This document shows positions 28,717 to 38,027 of a DNA stretch of 64,000 nucleotides, piece after piece. The first letter of the stretch is position 1; every line of letters starts with the position of its first letter. The translations under genes and the position numbers were made by a program. The notes beneath the pieces were generated by a model. It made no database searches. It saw only the letters and a list, made by a program, of their open reading frames with translations, and had not been told where the DNA came from. This DNA is from Tetragenococcus osmophilus (GTDB lineage Bacteria; Bacillota; Bacilli; Lactobacillales; Enterococcaceae): positions 1,488,001-1,552,000 of the forward strand of contig NZ_CP027783.1 of NCBI RefSeq assembly GCF_003795125.1. Direction: 5' to 3'.

Positions 28717-29481
28717 ATGATTACATTAAAGTCAAAAAGAGAAATTGATAGTATGGACGAATCTGGTGCCTTACTAGCTGATGTACATAAACAATTACGA
28801 TCATTTATTAAACCAGGAGTAAGTAGTTGGGAAATTGAAGAATTTGCTCGTGATTACATTGAAAGTCATGGTGGTATCGCAGCACAAATTGGTTTTGAAG
28901 GATACGAATATGCCACATGTACAAGTATTAATGATGAGATTTGTCATGGTTTTCCACGAAAAAAACCATTAAAAGATGGAGATCTAATTAAAGTTGATAT
29001 GTGTGTGGATTTAAAAGGCGCTGTTTCTGATTCTTGTTGGGCTTATGTGGTAGGTCAACCTTCTGATGAAGTAAAACAGCTAATGGAAGTAACTAAAAAA
29101 GCCTTGTATCTTGGCATTGAGCAAGCCCAAGTTGGAAACCGTATTGGAGATATTGGACATGCGATCCAAACTTATGTTGAAGGAGAAGGCTACGGCGTCG
29201 TGCGCGATTTTATTGGCCATGGGATTGGACCTACGATTCATGAAGAACCTGCTGTTCCACATTATGGACATAAAGGCAAAGGTTTGCGTTTAAAAGAAGG
29301 TATGGTTATTACAATCGAACCAATGGTTAATACAGGTACTTGGGAAATGAAAATGGATCCTAACGGCTGGACTGCTTATACACAAGACGGTGGCTTGAGT
29401 TGTCAATATGAACATAGTTTAGCTATTACTAAAGAAGGACCTCGCATTTTAACTTCGCAAGGTGAAGAAGGAACATATTAG
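28717..29481 (+). CDS. map: Methionine aminopeptidase type I
   Basis: Removes N-terminal Met from new proteins, 254 aa. Metal ligands are visible in KVDMCVDLKG and SDSCWAYVVG (Asp pair), FIGHGIGPTIHEEPAVPHYG (His), and MVITIEPM and CQYEHSLAI (Glu pair). AAAGGAGAT precedes the ATG. Its stop overlaps the upstream region of the broken BrkB-type gene. Confidence 0.97.
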   Translation: MITLKSKREIDSMDESGALLADVHKQLRSFIKPGVSSWEIEEFARDYIESHGGIAAQIGFEGYEYATCTSINDEICHGFPRKKPLKDGDLIKVDMCVDLKGAVSDSCWAYVVGQPSDEVKQLMEVTKKALYLGIEQAQVGNRIGDIGHAIQTYVEGEGYGVVRDFIGHGIGPTIHEEPAVPHYGHKGKGLRLKEGMVITIEPMVNTGTWEMKMDPNGWTAYTQDGGLSCQYEHSLAITKEGPRILTSQGEEGTY

Positions 29482-30333
29482 TAAAAAGGAGAAGGCGATG
29501 AGTAAAAAAGAAGCAGTGAGTAACCAGAAGAGCTTTTCGAGATTTTTTAGTATTTTAAAAGAAAGGATCAAGATCTCAGAGTTTACTACATATTCTATTG
29601 TAGTGGCTTATTATTTGTTATTATCTCTTTTTCCATTACTGATTACTGTGGGAAATATTCTCCCTTTTTTAAGCATTGATCCTGACTCAGTGCTTCCTTA
29701 TATTCAAGAAATTATTCCTAGTACGATTTATCGATTTTTAGGGCCTGCAATTGAAGATCTACTGACCCAAAGTTCAGGTGGTTTGCTATCTATTTCAGCA
29801 ATTACGACAATTTGGTCTGCGAGTAAAAGTATTAATGCTTTGCAAAAAGCAATGAATAAAAGCTTAAATGTTGAGCAACGAACGGGTATAGTAGCAAGAA
29901 TTCTTTCAGTACTTGTTTTGATTGTCTTTTTATTTGCGATGGTTGGTTTATCTCTTGTTATCGGTGCAGGTCAAGTGCTTTTGGATGCTATACAACCTAT
30001 TTTCCAAATTCCTGAGTCCTTTTTAAATATATTCCAAACAGTAAAATGGCCGCTTACTTTTGTGGCTTTATTCTTATTAATGGCAATTATTTATTGGATG
30101 GTGCCAAATGTCAAAATGAAGATACGCTCGGTTTTGCCAGGGGCCGTTTTTGCGACGGTCGGTTGGATGCTACTATCTCAAGTATTTGGACTTTATGCAA
30201 GATACTTTGCTACCACGGTGAGCGGGCATCCTAAGTGTAAAATTTATTGAGGTTCCCTCTAGACGAATAAAAAAGAAACCGTTACTCTATTCATTGGGCT
30301 GTGACAGGCACTAATGAACAAAGGCGGTTTCTT

Positions 30334-31752
30334 ATGGAATCTATTGTAACAGATTTAGTGGAAGTAATGAAGAAGGAAACGAATTTTTTAGCAAGAGAAA
30401 GAGCTATGATGATCTTTTTTACGCAATTGATCACGACAATTACCCAACTAGCGTTTCAAACGCTTGATGAAGAAATTTGTGCGCAATGTAAGAAAGAAGG
30501 CTTTCGCGTCGATCGTAAAAGCGAGAGAACCATCACCTTTTTGTTTGGGACCGTGACCTATGTTCGTCGACGAATGAAAAATCAAGCCAATGACATTCGT
30601 TACCCCTTAGATGAATTTCTAGGGATTCGAAAAGGGCTTCGTTATAGTTCGCTAGTCCTGCGAAACGTCTCTCAATTAGGCAGTATCATGGTTTATCGTC
30701 ATGTTTCTCAAGCGATTGACTGTTTAACTTCTTGGCAGATGAGTCATCAAAATGTGCAACAGTTGGTGGTTAAAACCGGTGAACTGGTCCAGACACGAAG
30801 CACGCATGAAAGTCGTTATGACGGCGTGATCATCAAGAAAAAAGTGCCTTATTTATATTTGGAAGGAGACGGCGTAAAGATTGGCGGACAGAAGAAACAA
30901 TCTCTTGAAGTCCATCGTTTTCAAGTATGTGAAGGCAGCCAGAAAGTCGGGAATCGCTCGGAAATGATCGCCCCGCACTTTGTGAGTCATCTGAATCGGC
31001 AAAAAGCATACAAAGAAATGATGGCCTATCTTCAAGCCTATTATGATTTAAGTCATACCGTTGTCATTTCCAATAGTGACGGCGGTTCAGGCTATGAAAA
31101 AGCCGTGTTTGATGAACTGGCTTTAGGTTGTTTGCGTCATGAACACTTCCGTGATCGATACCATGTCCATCGTAAAATTAAAGAACGAATGCCTTTTGTT
31201 CCCCAACTCCAACATCGTATGATACGAGCGATTGAACATTATGATTGGCAAGAGGTCCAGCTTGTTTTAGATACCTCGGAAAGCTTGATTGAAGAAAAGG
31301 AAGCCGAGGCTTCAGAACATTTACGTTTACTGCATCACTATCTTCAAAGAAATTGGCCTTATTTAAAATCATTGAAAGCACGAGGAATCAGAGATCCCCA
31401 AGCATGTATTGGCACGATCGAAAGTACCCATCGAAAAATCACCTATCGCATGAAGCGCCAAGGTCGTTTATGGACAAAAACCGGTGCCCAAGCCATGATT
31501 CGTGTCATTGATAGTTTACGGAATCAAGAATTTGAAGGATGGTTGAATCAATACGAAGCCCTTCCGGACGACGTGGTCGCTCAAGAAAAGCGTTGGCAAG
31601 CTATGAAACGTTGGGTACAGAAAAAACCTAACTTTCAAGCTCATGAAGGTGCGTTTAAAGGGCAAATGGGCGAAGGAAAAGCGAAAAGTGCACCTTTAGG
31701 CCAATTCGCCAAAGGACTAAATCAATTAATAATGACCCCGAATTATCTCTAA
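30334..31752 (+). CDS. ISLre2-family transposase (UPF0236)
   Basis: A 472-aa transposase, apparently complete. It has RTITFLFGTVTYVRRRMKN, LYLEGDGVKIG, VVISNSDGGSGY, LRHEHFRDRYHVHRKI and GTIESTHRKITYRMKRQGRLW, characteristic of ISLre2/UPF0236 proteins. Start placed at ATG 30334 with AAAGGCGG upstream. It lies in the same direction as the host gene. Confidence 0.93.
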   Translation: MESIVTDLVEVMKKETNFLARERAMMIFFTQLITTITQLAFQTLDEEICAQCKKEGFRVDRKSERTITFLFGTVTYVRRRMKNQANDIRYPLDEFLGIRKGLRYSSLVLRNVSQLGSIMVYRHVSQAIDCLTSWQMSHQNVQQLVVKTGELVQTRSTHESRYDGVIIKKKVPYLYLEGDGVKIGGQKKQSLEVHRFQVCEGSQKVGNRSEMIAPHFVSHLNRQKAYKEMMAYLQAYYDLSHTVVISNSDGGSGYEKAVFDELALGCLRHEHFRDRYHVHRKIKERMPFVPQLQHRMIRAIEHYDWQEVQLVLDTSESLIEEKEAEASEHLRLLHHYLQRNWPYLKSLKARGIRDPQACIGTIESTHRKITYRMKRQGRLWTKTGAQAMIRVIDSLRNQEFEGWLNQYEALPDDVVAQEKRWQAMKRWVQKKPNFQAHEGAFKGQMGEGKAKSAPLGQFAKGLNQLIMTPNYL

Positions 31753-31800
31753 TAAAAACTTGTTTTTGTTAGAGATGATGAGGGCGAACCGAACGAAAGT

Positions 31801-31855
31801 GAGGTTGAAAAATAACTTCGTGTCTGCCCAAAAGACGGTTTTTTTATTCAACCTC
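31801..31855 (+). terminator. Stem-loop at the 3' end of ISLre2
   Basis: GAGGTTGAA (31801-31809) pairs with TTCAACCTC (31847-31855), enclosing a smaller GTCT / AGAC hairpin followed by a T run. Placed between the transposase stop and the IS end; probable terminator. Confidence 0.7.
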
Positions 31856-32067
31856 AATAAACTTGACACATACGCGGGCATCAGATTATTGGAAGTTTTG
31901 TCGTGTTGATGCTATGGTTAAACTTTGCAGCTATGATTATTATCTTAGGTAGTGTATTGAATGCTTCAATGGAAGAATTTTATAATGGCAAATTACAGAC
32001 AAACGATGCGTCTGATAAATAAAAAATTTTGACTCCTGAAAAAGTTGAATGAAAGCGAGCAATACGA

Positions 32068-33204
32068 ATGGGGTTTACTTTTCAATTCATATTAAAATTG
32101 ATTGCGATAATGTGTTTGTCAGCTATTTTAACTCCTTTGTTAAAATTAGCATCCTTTAAAATCGGAGCAGTTGACCGGCCTGACGAACGTCGCATTAATA
32201 ATAAAACGATGCCCACAGCGGGTGGCTTAAGTATTTTTATTTCATTTACTGTGGCTGTTTTATGGGAATTTAATAATACTTTAGATTCACAACGAGTCTG
32301 GCCAATGTTGCTAGCTACTCTTATTATTGTCCTAACGGGACTTATGGATGATATTTTTGAATTAACGCCAAGTCAAAAAACAATAGGCATTATTATCGCC
32401 TCTTTAGTCATATATTTTATTGGTGATATTGGGATCAATACTATTTCAATTCCTTTTGTAGGCTCTTTTCAACTTGACTGGCTACGCCTTCCGATGACGC
32501 TTATTTGGATTTTGGCAATTACGAATGCCGTAAATTTAATTGATGGCTTAGATGGTCTTGCTTGTGGTGTAGCAGTTATTGCTTTGGTTACTATTGGATT
32601 AACTAGTTACTTCTTTTTACCTAGTAATGGGGTACCACTAGCTATCATGATTTTTTCCTTAGTTGCTGCGATTACTGGCTTCTTTCCTTATAATTTTCAT
32701 CCAGCCACGATTTATCTAGGAGATACCGGCGCTTTATTTTTAGGGTTTATGATTTCGATTTTTTCCTTACAAGGGTTGAAAAATGCGACCTTCATCTCTG
32801 TACTAACTCCAATGTTTATTTTAGGAGTTCCTATTACCGACACAGTTTATGCTATGTTGCGTCGCTATTTTAATAAAAAGCCGATTTCTACTGCAGATAA
32901 AATGCATCTTCACCATCGTCTGCTTTCTTTAGGATTTACTCATCGCGGCGCAGTACTTACAATTTATGCCTTAGCCACAGTGTTTGCTATGATTGCTTTA
33001 TTAATGAACATTGCTAGTACTTGGGCAATTATTTTATTAGTTATAAGTACGTTATTTGGCTTAGAGTTATTCATTGAATTAATTGGATTAGTTGGTGAAA
33101 ATCGCCAACCGCTAATGAGGACATTGAAATTTTTTGGTAACCGTAGGTATCGTCAAGGTGTATTGAAAAAAACAAAACGTAAAAATAAACATGAAAAAAA
33201 ATAA
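32068..33204 (+). CDS. tagO: Undecaprenyl-phosphate GlcNAc-1-phosphate transferase (TagO/WecA type)
   Basis: Membrane sugar-phosphate transferase of the MraY/WecA family that starts wall teichoic acid or related polymers, 378 aa with about eleven helices. Signatures: AVDRPDERRINNKTMPTAGG, GLMDDIFELTPSQK, AVNLIDGLDGLACG, YLGDTGALFLGF and HLHHRLLSLGFTHR. The long basic C-terminal tail is typical. Ribosome site is weak (GAAAGCGAG). TagO versus another WecA-type role cannot be decided because no teichoic acid genes are adjacent. Confidence 0.92.
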   Translation: MGFTFQFILKLIAIMCLSAILTPLLKLASFKIGAVDRPDERRINNKTMPTAGGLSIFISFTVAVLWEFNNTLDSQRVWPMLLATLIIVLTGLMDDIFELTPSQKTIGIIIASLVIYFIGDIGINTISIPFVGSFQLDWLRLPMTLIWILAITNAVNLIDGLDGLACGVAVIALVTIGLTSYFFLPSNGVPLAIMIFSLVAAITGFFPYNFHPATIYLGDTGALFLGFMISIFSLQGLKNATFISVLTPMFILGVPITDTVYAMLRRYFNKKPISTADKMHLHHRLLSLGFTHRGAVLTIYALATVFAMIALLMNIASTWAIILLVISTLFGLELFIELIGLVGENRQPLMRTLKFFGNRRYRQGVLKKTKRKNKHEKK

Positions 33205-33243
33205 AAGTTGGAGATTAAGCCATTAATTTCCAACTTTTATTTT
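33198..33243 (+). terminator. Terminator after tagO
   Basis: A perfect 15-bp stem AAAATAAAAGTTGGA / TCCAACTTTTATTTT with a 16-nt loop, overlapping the end of the gene. Confidence 0.88.
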
Positions 33244-33270
33244 AATTATGAGAGAAGCAGAAACGTTTAT

Positions 33271-33299
33271 TTGACAAATGTTGATTACAAGTGTAAACT
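33271..33299 (+). promoter_or_regulatory. copYZ promoter with cop box
   Basis: TTGACA (33271-33276) and TAAACT (33294-33299) are 17 bp apart. The palindrome TACAAGTGTA (33286-33295) matches the CopY operator TACANNTGTA and overlaps the spacer and -10, so CopY binding would block RNA polymerase. Confidence 0.88.
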
Positions 33300-33325
33300 T
33301 ATTACATGAGAAAGGGGCTGTCTTT

Positions 33326-33784
33326 ATGAACACATTGGTAGAAGCAGAACCGATAAAGATCAGTGATTCCGAATGGGAAGTTATGCGTGTTGTTTGGACT
33401 AAAGGAGAAACAGACGCTAAAACAATCAATGATTTGCTAAGTGACTCTAAAGGTTGGAAATTAGCAACAACCAAAACATTGCTTGGCAGATTGGTTAAAA
33501 AAGATATATTACAAACAGAGCAATCAGGTAAGAAATTTGTTTATTCTGCAAAAGTTTCCGAAGAGCAAACTGTCCGTAGCGCTACAGAAAATATATTTTC
33601 TCATATATGCGCTAAAAAGGTAGGAAGTACGATTGCTGATATGCTTTCAGAAGCTGAATTAACACAAGAAGACATTGACAACATTGAAGCTGTTTTATCG
33701 GAAAAAAATCCAGTAACAGATATTGCTTGTAATTGTACCCCGGGGCAATGTATTTGCCAAGAAAATGAAGTGGAGGAATCATAA
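33326..33784 (+). CDS. copY: Copper-responsive repressor CopY
   Basis: BlaI/MecI/CopY-family repressor, 152 aa. Winged helix [16 protein letters not shown]...[14 protein letters not shown], and a C-terminal metal site [10 protein letters not shown], the CxCxxxxCxC hook that binds Cu(I) or Zn. ATG 33326 has AAAGGGG upstream. The cop box in its promoter supports autoregulation. It runs directly into copZ. Confidence 0.94.
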   Translation: MNTLVEAEPIKISDSEWEVMRVVWTKGETDAKTINDLLSDSKGWKLATTKTLLGRLVKKDILQTEQSGKKFVYSAKVSEEQTVRSATENIFSHICAKKVGSTIADMLSEAELTQEDIDNIEAVLSEKNPVTDIACNCTPGQCICQENEVEES

Positions 33785-33994
33785 GTGAAACAAAAGTTTT
33801 CTATTGAAGGTATGAGTTGTGATCATTGTGTGGCTCGTATTGAAAAAGCAGTAAATGAATTGCCTGGCATCCAAAAGGTAAATGTTCATTTAAAACGTAA
33901 GAATGGTGTAGTTAAATTTGACGATACACAAGTAGATAGCAATCAAATTGTAGGAAAAATTAGTGATACAGGTTATACGGCAAAACCTATGTAG
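33785..33994 (+). CDS. copZ: Copper chaperone CopZ
   Basis: A 69-aa heavy-metal-associated domain with the Cu(I) site MSCDHC (residues 10-15). Starts with GTG immediately after the copY stop, so it is translationally coupled. CopZ normally passes copper to CopA or CopY. No copper ATPase follows; the transcript ends at a terminator. Confidence 0.94.
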   Translation: MKQKFSIEGMSCDHCVARIEKAVNELPGIQKVNVHLKRKNGVVKFDDTQVDSNQIVGKISDTGYTAKPM

Positions 33995-34019
33995 TCTAAG
34001 GTAAACTTTATAAACGAAG

Positions 34020-34045
34020 GCAGGCAGAAACCGCCTGCTTTTTTA
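34020..34045 (+). terminator. Terminator after copZ
   Basis: GCAGGC / GCCTGC stem with a 7-nt loop and a T6 run. Confidence 0.92.
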
Positions 34046-34146
34046 TTATGTAAATTTTTTTATTTCGTACACTTAATTTTACTATTTGAAATTGTGAACT
34101 GGTGAAATTCTTATGCTATAATAAAAATGATGAGAGGGGGAGTACA

Positions 34147-34683
34147 ATGGAACTAAAAAAGCTTGAAGTTCCGACGACTTCCATTACCGAAGTGAAGCGT
34201 TCACCAATGGAGGTATTTGAACAAGCAAAACAAGCAGGGACTGCTGTATATGTATTTAACCGCGAGAAAGTAGCAGGCGTGATGCTAACTCAAGAACAAT
34301 ATGAAGCTTTGGTACAAGAATTAGATGATTTACATGGTAAAGAATCTGCGTTGTCCAAATCACCTGAAAAGATAGAAGAAAAATTCGTTGATACAGGTTT
34401 AGAAGAATTATACCAACAATTACAAGAAAGTCTAATGAATGAAACGAGTATTTCCGCAAAAGCGTTGGATGAACGAATGGTATCTCATGGTTTCATTACT
34501 AGAAAAACTGGTTTTGGCGGTGTAACAGATCTGCTTAACGAATTGAAAAAATCAGGGAAAATTGTTTATCAATCACGACAAAAAGTATCTGGGAAAAATG
34601 TTGTTGCCGAGATCATGGGCGAACAAGACAAAAAGGCACGTTTGCTTGACCATATAAATATAGAAAGAATTTATTTGAAATAA
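34147..34683 (+). CDS. Phd/YefM-like protein, no partner toxin
   Basis: A 178-aa protein. The N-terminal half resembles Phd/YefM antitoxins: a short basic start, then VPTTSITEVKRSPMEVFEQAKQAGTAVYVFNREKVAGVMLTQEQYEAL, the beta-strand and helix pattern of that fold. The C-terminal half (about 90-178) is helical with no motif I recognise. ATG 34147 follows GAGGGGGAG; a TATAAT (34117-34122) lies upstream. No RelE/Doc-type gene follows, so it is either an orphan regulator or a domestic DNA-binding protein. Confidence 0.7.
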   Translation: MELKKLEVPTTSITEVKRSPMEVFEQAKQAGTAVYVFNREKVAGVMLTQEQYEALVQELDDLHGKESALSKSPEKIEEKFVDTGLEELYQQLQESLMNETSISAKALDERMVSHGFITRKTGFGGVTDLLNELKKSGKIVYQSRQKVSGKNVVAEIMGEQDKKARLLDHINIERIYLK

Positions 34684-34689
34684 AGAACG

Positions 34690-34724
34690 AAAAGTGGCTG
34701 GATGAATTTTTCCAGTCATTTTTC
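34690..34724 (+). terminator. Terminator after the Phd-like gene
   Basis: AAAGTGGCTGGA pairs with TCCAGTCATTTTT through one G-T pair, followed by T-rich sequence. Confidence 0.75.
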
Positions 34725-34832
34725 TAAAAAGGTCAGAAAAATCGTGAGAAACTTTTGAATTTTCTAGCTTTTTAAGTTATGTTAGGATAATAACAATTAG
34801 ATTTGTAAGTTTACATTAAAGGAATGATAAAA

Positions 34833-36017
34833 ATGGTAGATGTTACGCAAAGATTTAATTCACGTTTAGATCAAATTGAGGTGTCTATGATCCGGCAATT
34901 TGACGAACGAGTCTCAAGTATCCCTAATATGTTAAAACTAACATTAGGTGAACCAGATTTTAATACCCCTGAACACGTTAAACAAGCTGGAATTTCTGCT
35001 ATCGAGCAAAATTATAGTCATTATACAGGAATGTCAGGTCTGCTAGAATTAAGACAAGCAGCTGCTAGGTTTGTTCATGACAAATATAATTTATCCTATG
35101 ATCCTCAATCAGAAGTGTTAGTTACAGTGGGGGTTACTGAAGGTATTTCTGCTAGTTTGATTAGTGTGTTGGAAGCTGGCGATAAAGTAATAGTGCCTTC
35201 TCCTATTTTTCCAGGTTATGAACCTATCATTACACTAACAGGGGCAGAACCGATATACATTGATACAAGTTCAAATGACTTTATTCTTTCTCCGGAAGTA
35301 TTAGAGGAAACATTACAAAAATATGGCAATCAGGTAAAGGCGATCATACTTAACTATCCTAGCAATCCAACGGGAGTAACTTATTCAAGAGGAGAAGTTC
35401 AAGCAATTGCTGATGTTGTTAAAAAATATCCAGTATTTGTTATTAGCGATGAAGTTTATAGTGAGTTGACTTATGAAGGCGAGCATGTATCAATTGCTGA
35501 ATACGCACGTGAGCAAACGATTTTACTTAATGGGCTATCTAAGTCTCATGCAATGACAGGTTGGCGTTTGGGTTTAATTTTTGCTCCGGAAGAGTTAACT
35601 AAACAAATTATTAAAACTCATCAGTACTTAGTTACTTCAGCTGCTTCAGCAGTTCAAGTGGCCGCTATTAACGCTTTATCTAGTGGAATTGATGACGCCT
35701 TACCGATGAGAAAAGAATATCAAAAACGACGCGATTTCGTTTATGAGAAATTACAAAGTTTGGGTTTTGAGCTAGCTAAACCTACAGGGGCGTTTTACAT
35801 TTTTGCTAAAATTCCTGAAGGTTATCAGCAAGATTCGATGGCCTTTTGTGTAGATCTTGCAGAAAAAGAAAGTTTAGCTGTTATCCCAGGAGCTGCTTTT
35901 GGTGTAGGTGGCCAAGGTTATATACGTCTTAGCTATGCTGCTAGCATGGAGGACCTAGAAGAAGCCTTAAAACGGTTGAAACGTTATATGGAAAATAATA
36001 AAAATACCAGCCAATAA
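34833..36017 (+). CDS. Class I/II PLP-dependent aminotransferase
   Basis: A 394-aa fold-type I aminotransferase. The N-terminal SSIPNMLKLTLGEPDFNTPEHV, the NYPSNPTGVTYS motif, SDEVYSELTYEG, and the PLP lysine in NGLSKSHAMTGWRLG (about residue 235) are intact; YIRLSYAAS carries the substrate Arg. It most resembles the PatA group (aromatic or N-acetyl-diaminopimelate aminotransferases), but substrate cannot be assigned. ATG 34833 follows AAAGGA by 9 bases. Monocistronic with its own terminator. Confidence 0.92.
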   Translation: MVDVTQRFNSRLDQIEVSMIRQFDERVSSIPNMLKLTLGEPDFNTPEHVKQAGISAIEQNYSHYTGMSGLLELRQAAARFVHDKYNLSYDPQSEVLVTVGVTEGISASLISVLEAGDKVIVPSPIFPGYEPIITLTGAEPIYIDTSSNDFILSPEVLEETLQKYGNQVKAIILNYPSNPTGVTYSRGEVQAIADVVKKYPVFVISDEVYSELTYEGEHVSIAEYAREQTILLNGLSKSHAMTGWRLGLIFAPEELTKQIIKTHQYLVTSAASAVQVAAINALSSGIDDALPMRKEYQKRRDFVYEKLQSLGFELAKPTGAFYIFAKIPEGYQQDSMAFCVDLAEKESLAVIPGAAFGVGGQGYIRLSYAASMEDLEEALKRLKRYMENNKNTSQ

Positions 36018-36032
36018 ATTTGTGAGAAAATG

Positions 36033-36088
36033 AGGATCGAGCAAGACTACATTTGTAGAAAGTAAATGTAGATTGTTCGATTCTTTTT
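36033..36088 (+). terminator. Terminator after the aminotransferase gene
   Basis: GGATCGAGCAAGACTACATTT pairs imperfectly with AAATGTAGATTGTTCGATTC, followed by TTTTT. Confidence 0.85.
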
Positions 36089-36136
36089 GTGAATAGATAT
36101 TTCTATGCATTTTTATAGGAATCAATAAAAGGGCTA

Positions 36137-36163
36137 TGTCAAGCGATCATAAAATGGTATAAT
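36137..36163 (+). promoter_or_regulatory. Promoter of ylxM-ffh
   Basis: Extended -10 TGGTATAAT (TATAAT at 36158-36163) with a weak -35-like TGTCAA at 36137-36142, 84 bp before the gene. Confidence 0.55.
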
Positions 36164-36246
36164 TAAGATCGATTTTGAAAAGATTTTTTATAAATTGTTT
36201 AGAGCAATAACTGAAACGTGTGAATATATAGGCGGAGATGAAAAGA

Positions 36247-36585
36247 ATGGAAATTGAAAAGACAAACCGAATGAATGCACTTTTTGAATTCTACGCCACT
36301 TTATTAACCAAAAAACAAATGAATTATATGGAACTATATTACGCAGATGATTTTTCTTTGGGAGAAATTTCCGAGGAATTTAATGTGAGTCGTCAAGCAG
36401 TGTATGATAATATAAAGCGCACGGAAAAGATTTTAGAAGATTATGAGTATAAATTATCCATGTATTCTGATTATAGGGTTCGAAACGAACTATTAGACCA
36501 GTTAGCTGACTACATAAAAGAAAGTTATCCAACGGATGAAACTTTAACAAATCTTGTCCGTGATATTCAAGAAATTGATGAATAA
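36247..36585 (+). CDS. ylxM: YlxM/p13-like DNA-binding protein (UPF0122)
   Basis: A 112-aa helix-turn-helix protein that accompanies ffh and stimulates SRP GTPase activity in streptococci. The sigma-70 region 4-like helix ([35 protein letters not shown]) is clear. ATG 36247 is about 9 bases after GGCGGAG; the in-frame ATG at 36238 abuts it. 17 bp upstream of ffh. Confidence 0.93.
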   Translation: MEIEKTNRMNALFEFYATLLTKKQMNYMELYYADDFSLGEISEEFNVSRQAVYDNIKRTEKILEDYEYKLSMYSDYRVRNELLDQLADYIKESYPTDETLTNLVRDIQEIDE

Positions 36586-36602
36586 AGAAAGAGGAATGAA
36601 AT

Positions 36603-38027
36603 ATGGCATTCGAAAATTTAACTGATCGCTTGCAACAAGCGATGAAAAAATTGCGCAAAAAAGGAAAAATTTCCGAATCTGACGTAAAAGAAATGATGCG
36701 CGAGATCCGTCTAGCTTTGTTAGAAGCAGACGTTAACTTACAAGTAGTTAAAGAATTTACTAAAAACGTACGAGAACGCGCGGTAGGAGCTGAAGTATTA
36801 GAAAGCTTATCACCAGCACAACAAATCGTTAAAATTGTAGATGAAGAGCTGACTAAAACGCTTGGTTCAGAAACAGTAGAGCTTAATAAAGCCCCCAAAA
36901 TTCCAACAGTCATCATGATGGTTGGTTTGCAAGGGGCAGGGAAAACTACCTTTGCTGGAAAATTAGCGAATCATTTGATGAAAAATGAAAATGCACGGCC
37001 TTTGATGATCGCAGGTGACGTTTATCGTCCAGCGGCAGTGGATCAATTAAAGGTATTAGGTCAGCAGTTATCTGTGCCGGTATATGACCGCGGAACGGAG
37101 GCTAACCCTGTAGACATCGTGCGAGAAGGCATGGAGTTAGCTCGCGAAAAGAAAAATGATTATGTATTGATTGATACGGCTGGACGTTTGCACGTTGATG
37201 AAGCACTAATGCAAGAGTTACAAAATATTAAAGAAGTTGCTCAACCTAACGAAAGTTTATTAGTTGTGGATGCGATGACCGGTCAAGACGCGGTTAGTGT
37301 TGCTGAAAGTTTCAATGAACAATTAGGGATTTCAGGCGTTGTGATTACTAAATTGGATGGAGATACTCGCGGTGGTGCTGCGCTATCTATTCGTTCTGTA
37401 ACTGGTGCTCCTATTAAATTTACGGGTACAGGAGAAAAACTAAGCGATATAGAAGTTTTCCACCCGGATCGTATGTCTAGCCGAATTTTAGGCATGGGCG
37501 ATATGCTTACCTTGATCGAAAAAGCTCAACAAGATTATGATGAACAAAAAGCCGAAGAAATGGCTGCAAAGATGCGAGAAAACACCTTTGACTTCAATGA
37601 TTTTATTGAGCAGATGGATCAGTTATCTGGTATGGGTTCAATGGAAGATATTATGAAGATGATCCCAGGAATGAATCAAATGCCAGGTATTGAGAATATG
37701 CAAATTGACCCTAAAGATATCGAACGGAAAAAAGCGATTGTTTATTCGATGACACCTGCAGAACGAGAAGATCCAGATTTATTGAATCCAAGTCGAAGAC
37801 GTCGACTTGCTGCGGGTTCTGGTAATAGTGTGGTTGAAGTCAATCGAATGATCAAACAGTTTAAAGAATCACGCAAGATGATGCAGCAGATGTCTAAAGG
37901 AAATATGGAGAATATTCCTGGTATGGACCAAATGCTCGGTGGTGGAGTTAAAGGTAAAATTGGTAAAATGGCCATGAACCGTTCTATGAAAAAGTCCAAG
38001 AAGAAGAAAAAGAAAAAACGTAAATAA
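36603..38027 (+). CDS. ffh: Signal recognition particle protein Ffh
   Basis: SRP54 GTPase, 474 aa. The N domain is followed by the G domain with GLQGAGKTTFAGKLA (about 104), DTAGRLHVDEAL and TKLDGDTRGG, and a Met-rich M domain (QMDQLSGMGSMEDIMKMIPG...). The extreme C-terminus is a polylysine tail. Targets membrane proteins to SecYEG. GAAAGAGG precedes the ATG. Confidence 0.97.
   Translation: MAFENLTDRLQQAMKKLRKKGKISESDVKEMMREIRLALLEADVNLQVVKEFTKNVRERAVGAEVLESLSPAQQIVKIVDEELTKTLGSETVELNKAPKIPTVIMMVGLQGAGKTTFAGKLANHLMKNENARPLMIAGDVYRPAAVDQLKVLGQQLSVPVYDRGTEANPVDIVREGMELAREKKNDYVLIDTAGRLHVDEALMQELQNIKEVAQPNESLLVVDAMTGQDAVSVAESFNEQLGISGVVITKLDGDTRGGAALSIRSVTGAPIKFTGTGEKLSDIEVFHPDRMSSRILGMGDMLTLIEKAQQDYDEQKAEEMAAKMRENTFDFNDFIEQMDQLSGMGSMEDIMKMIPGMNQMPGIENMQIDPKDIERKKAIVYSMTPAEREDPDLLNPSRRRRLAAGSGNSVVEVNRMIKQFKESRKMMQQMSKGNMENIPGMDQMLGGGVKGKIGKMAMNRSMKKSKKKKKKKRK

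Larger units (their letters stand above)
30231..31873 (+). mobile_element. ISLre2-family insertion sequence (1643 bp)
   Basis: Imperfect ~22-bp terminal repeats share GTTTATTGAGG-like inner ends (left CTAAGTGTAAAATTTATTGAGG, right complement GTATGTGTCAAGTTTATTG...). Direct repeats GCGGGCATC flank it (30222-30230 and 31874-31882). Because the target gene is still readable across it, insertion appears recent. Confidence 0.93.
29498..32022 (+). pseudogene. YihY/BrkB-family membrane protein gene disrupted by ISLre2
   Basis: The N-terminal 244 codons run from ATG 29498 (AAAGGAG upstream) to TTVSGH, then hit the IS at 30231. Codons after the IS (31883-32022) resume in the same frame as QIIGSFVVLMLWLNFAAMII and end after NDASDK. 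Removing the IS and one copy of the 9-bp duplication restores an uninterrupted frame of about 295 codons. The protein had about six membrane helices and family motifs such as VVAYYLLLSLFPLLI and TTIWSASKSINALQKAMN. The IS-truncated product still ends early with IS-encoded residues PKCKIY. Confidence 0.93.
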
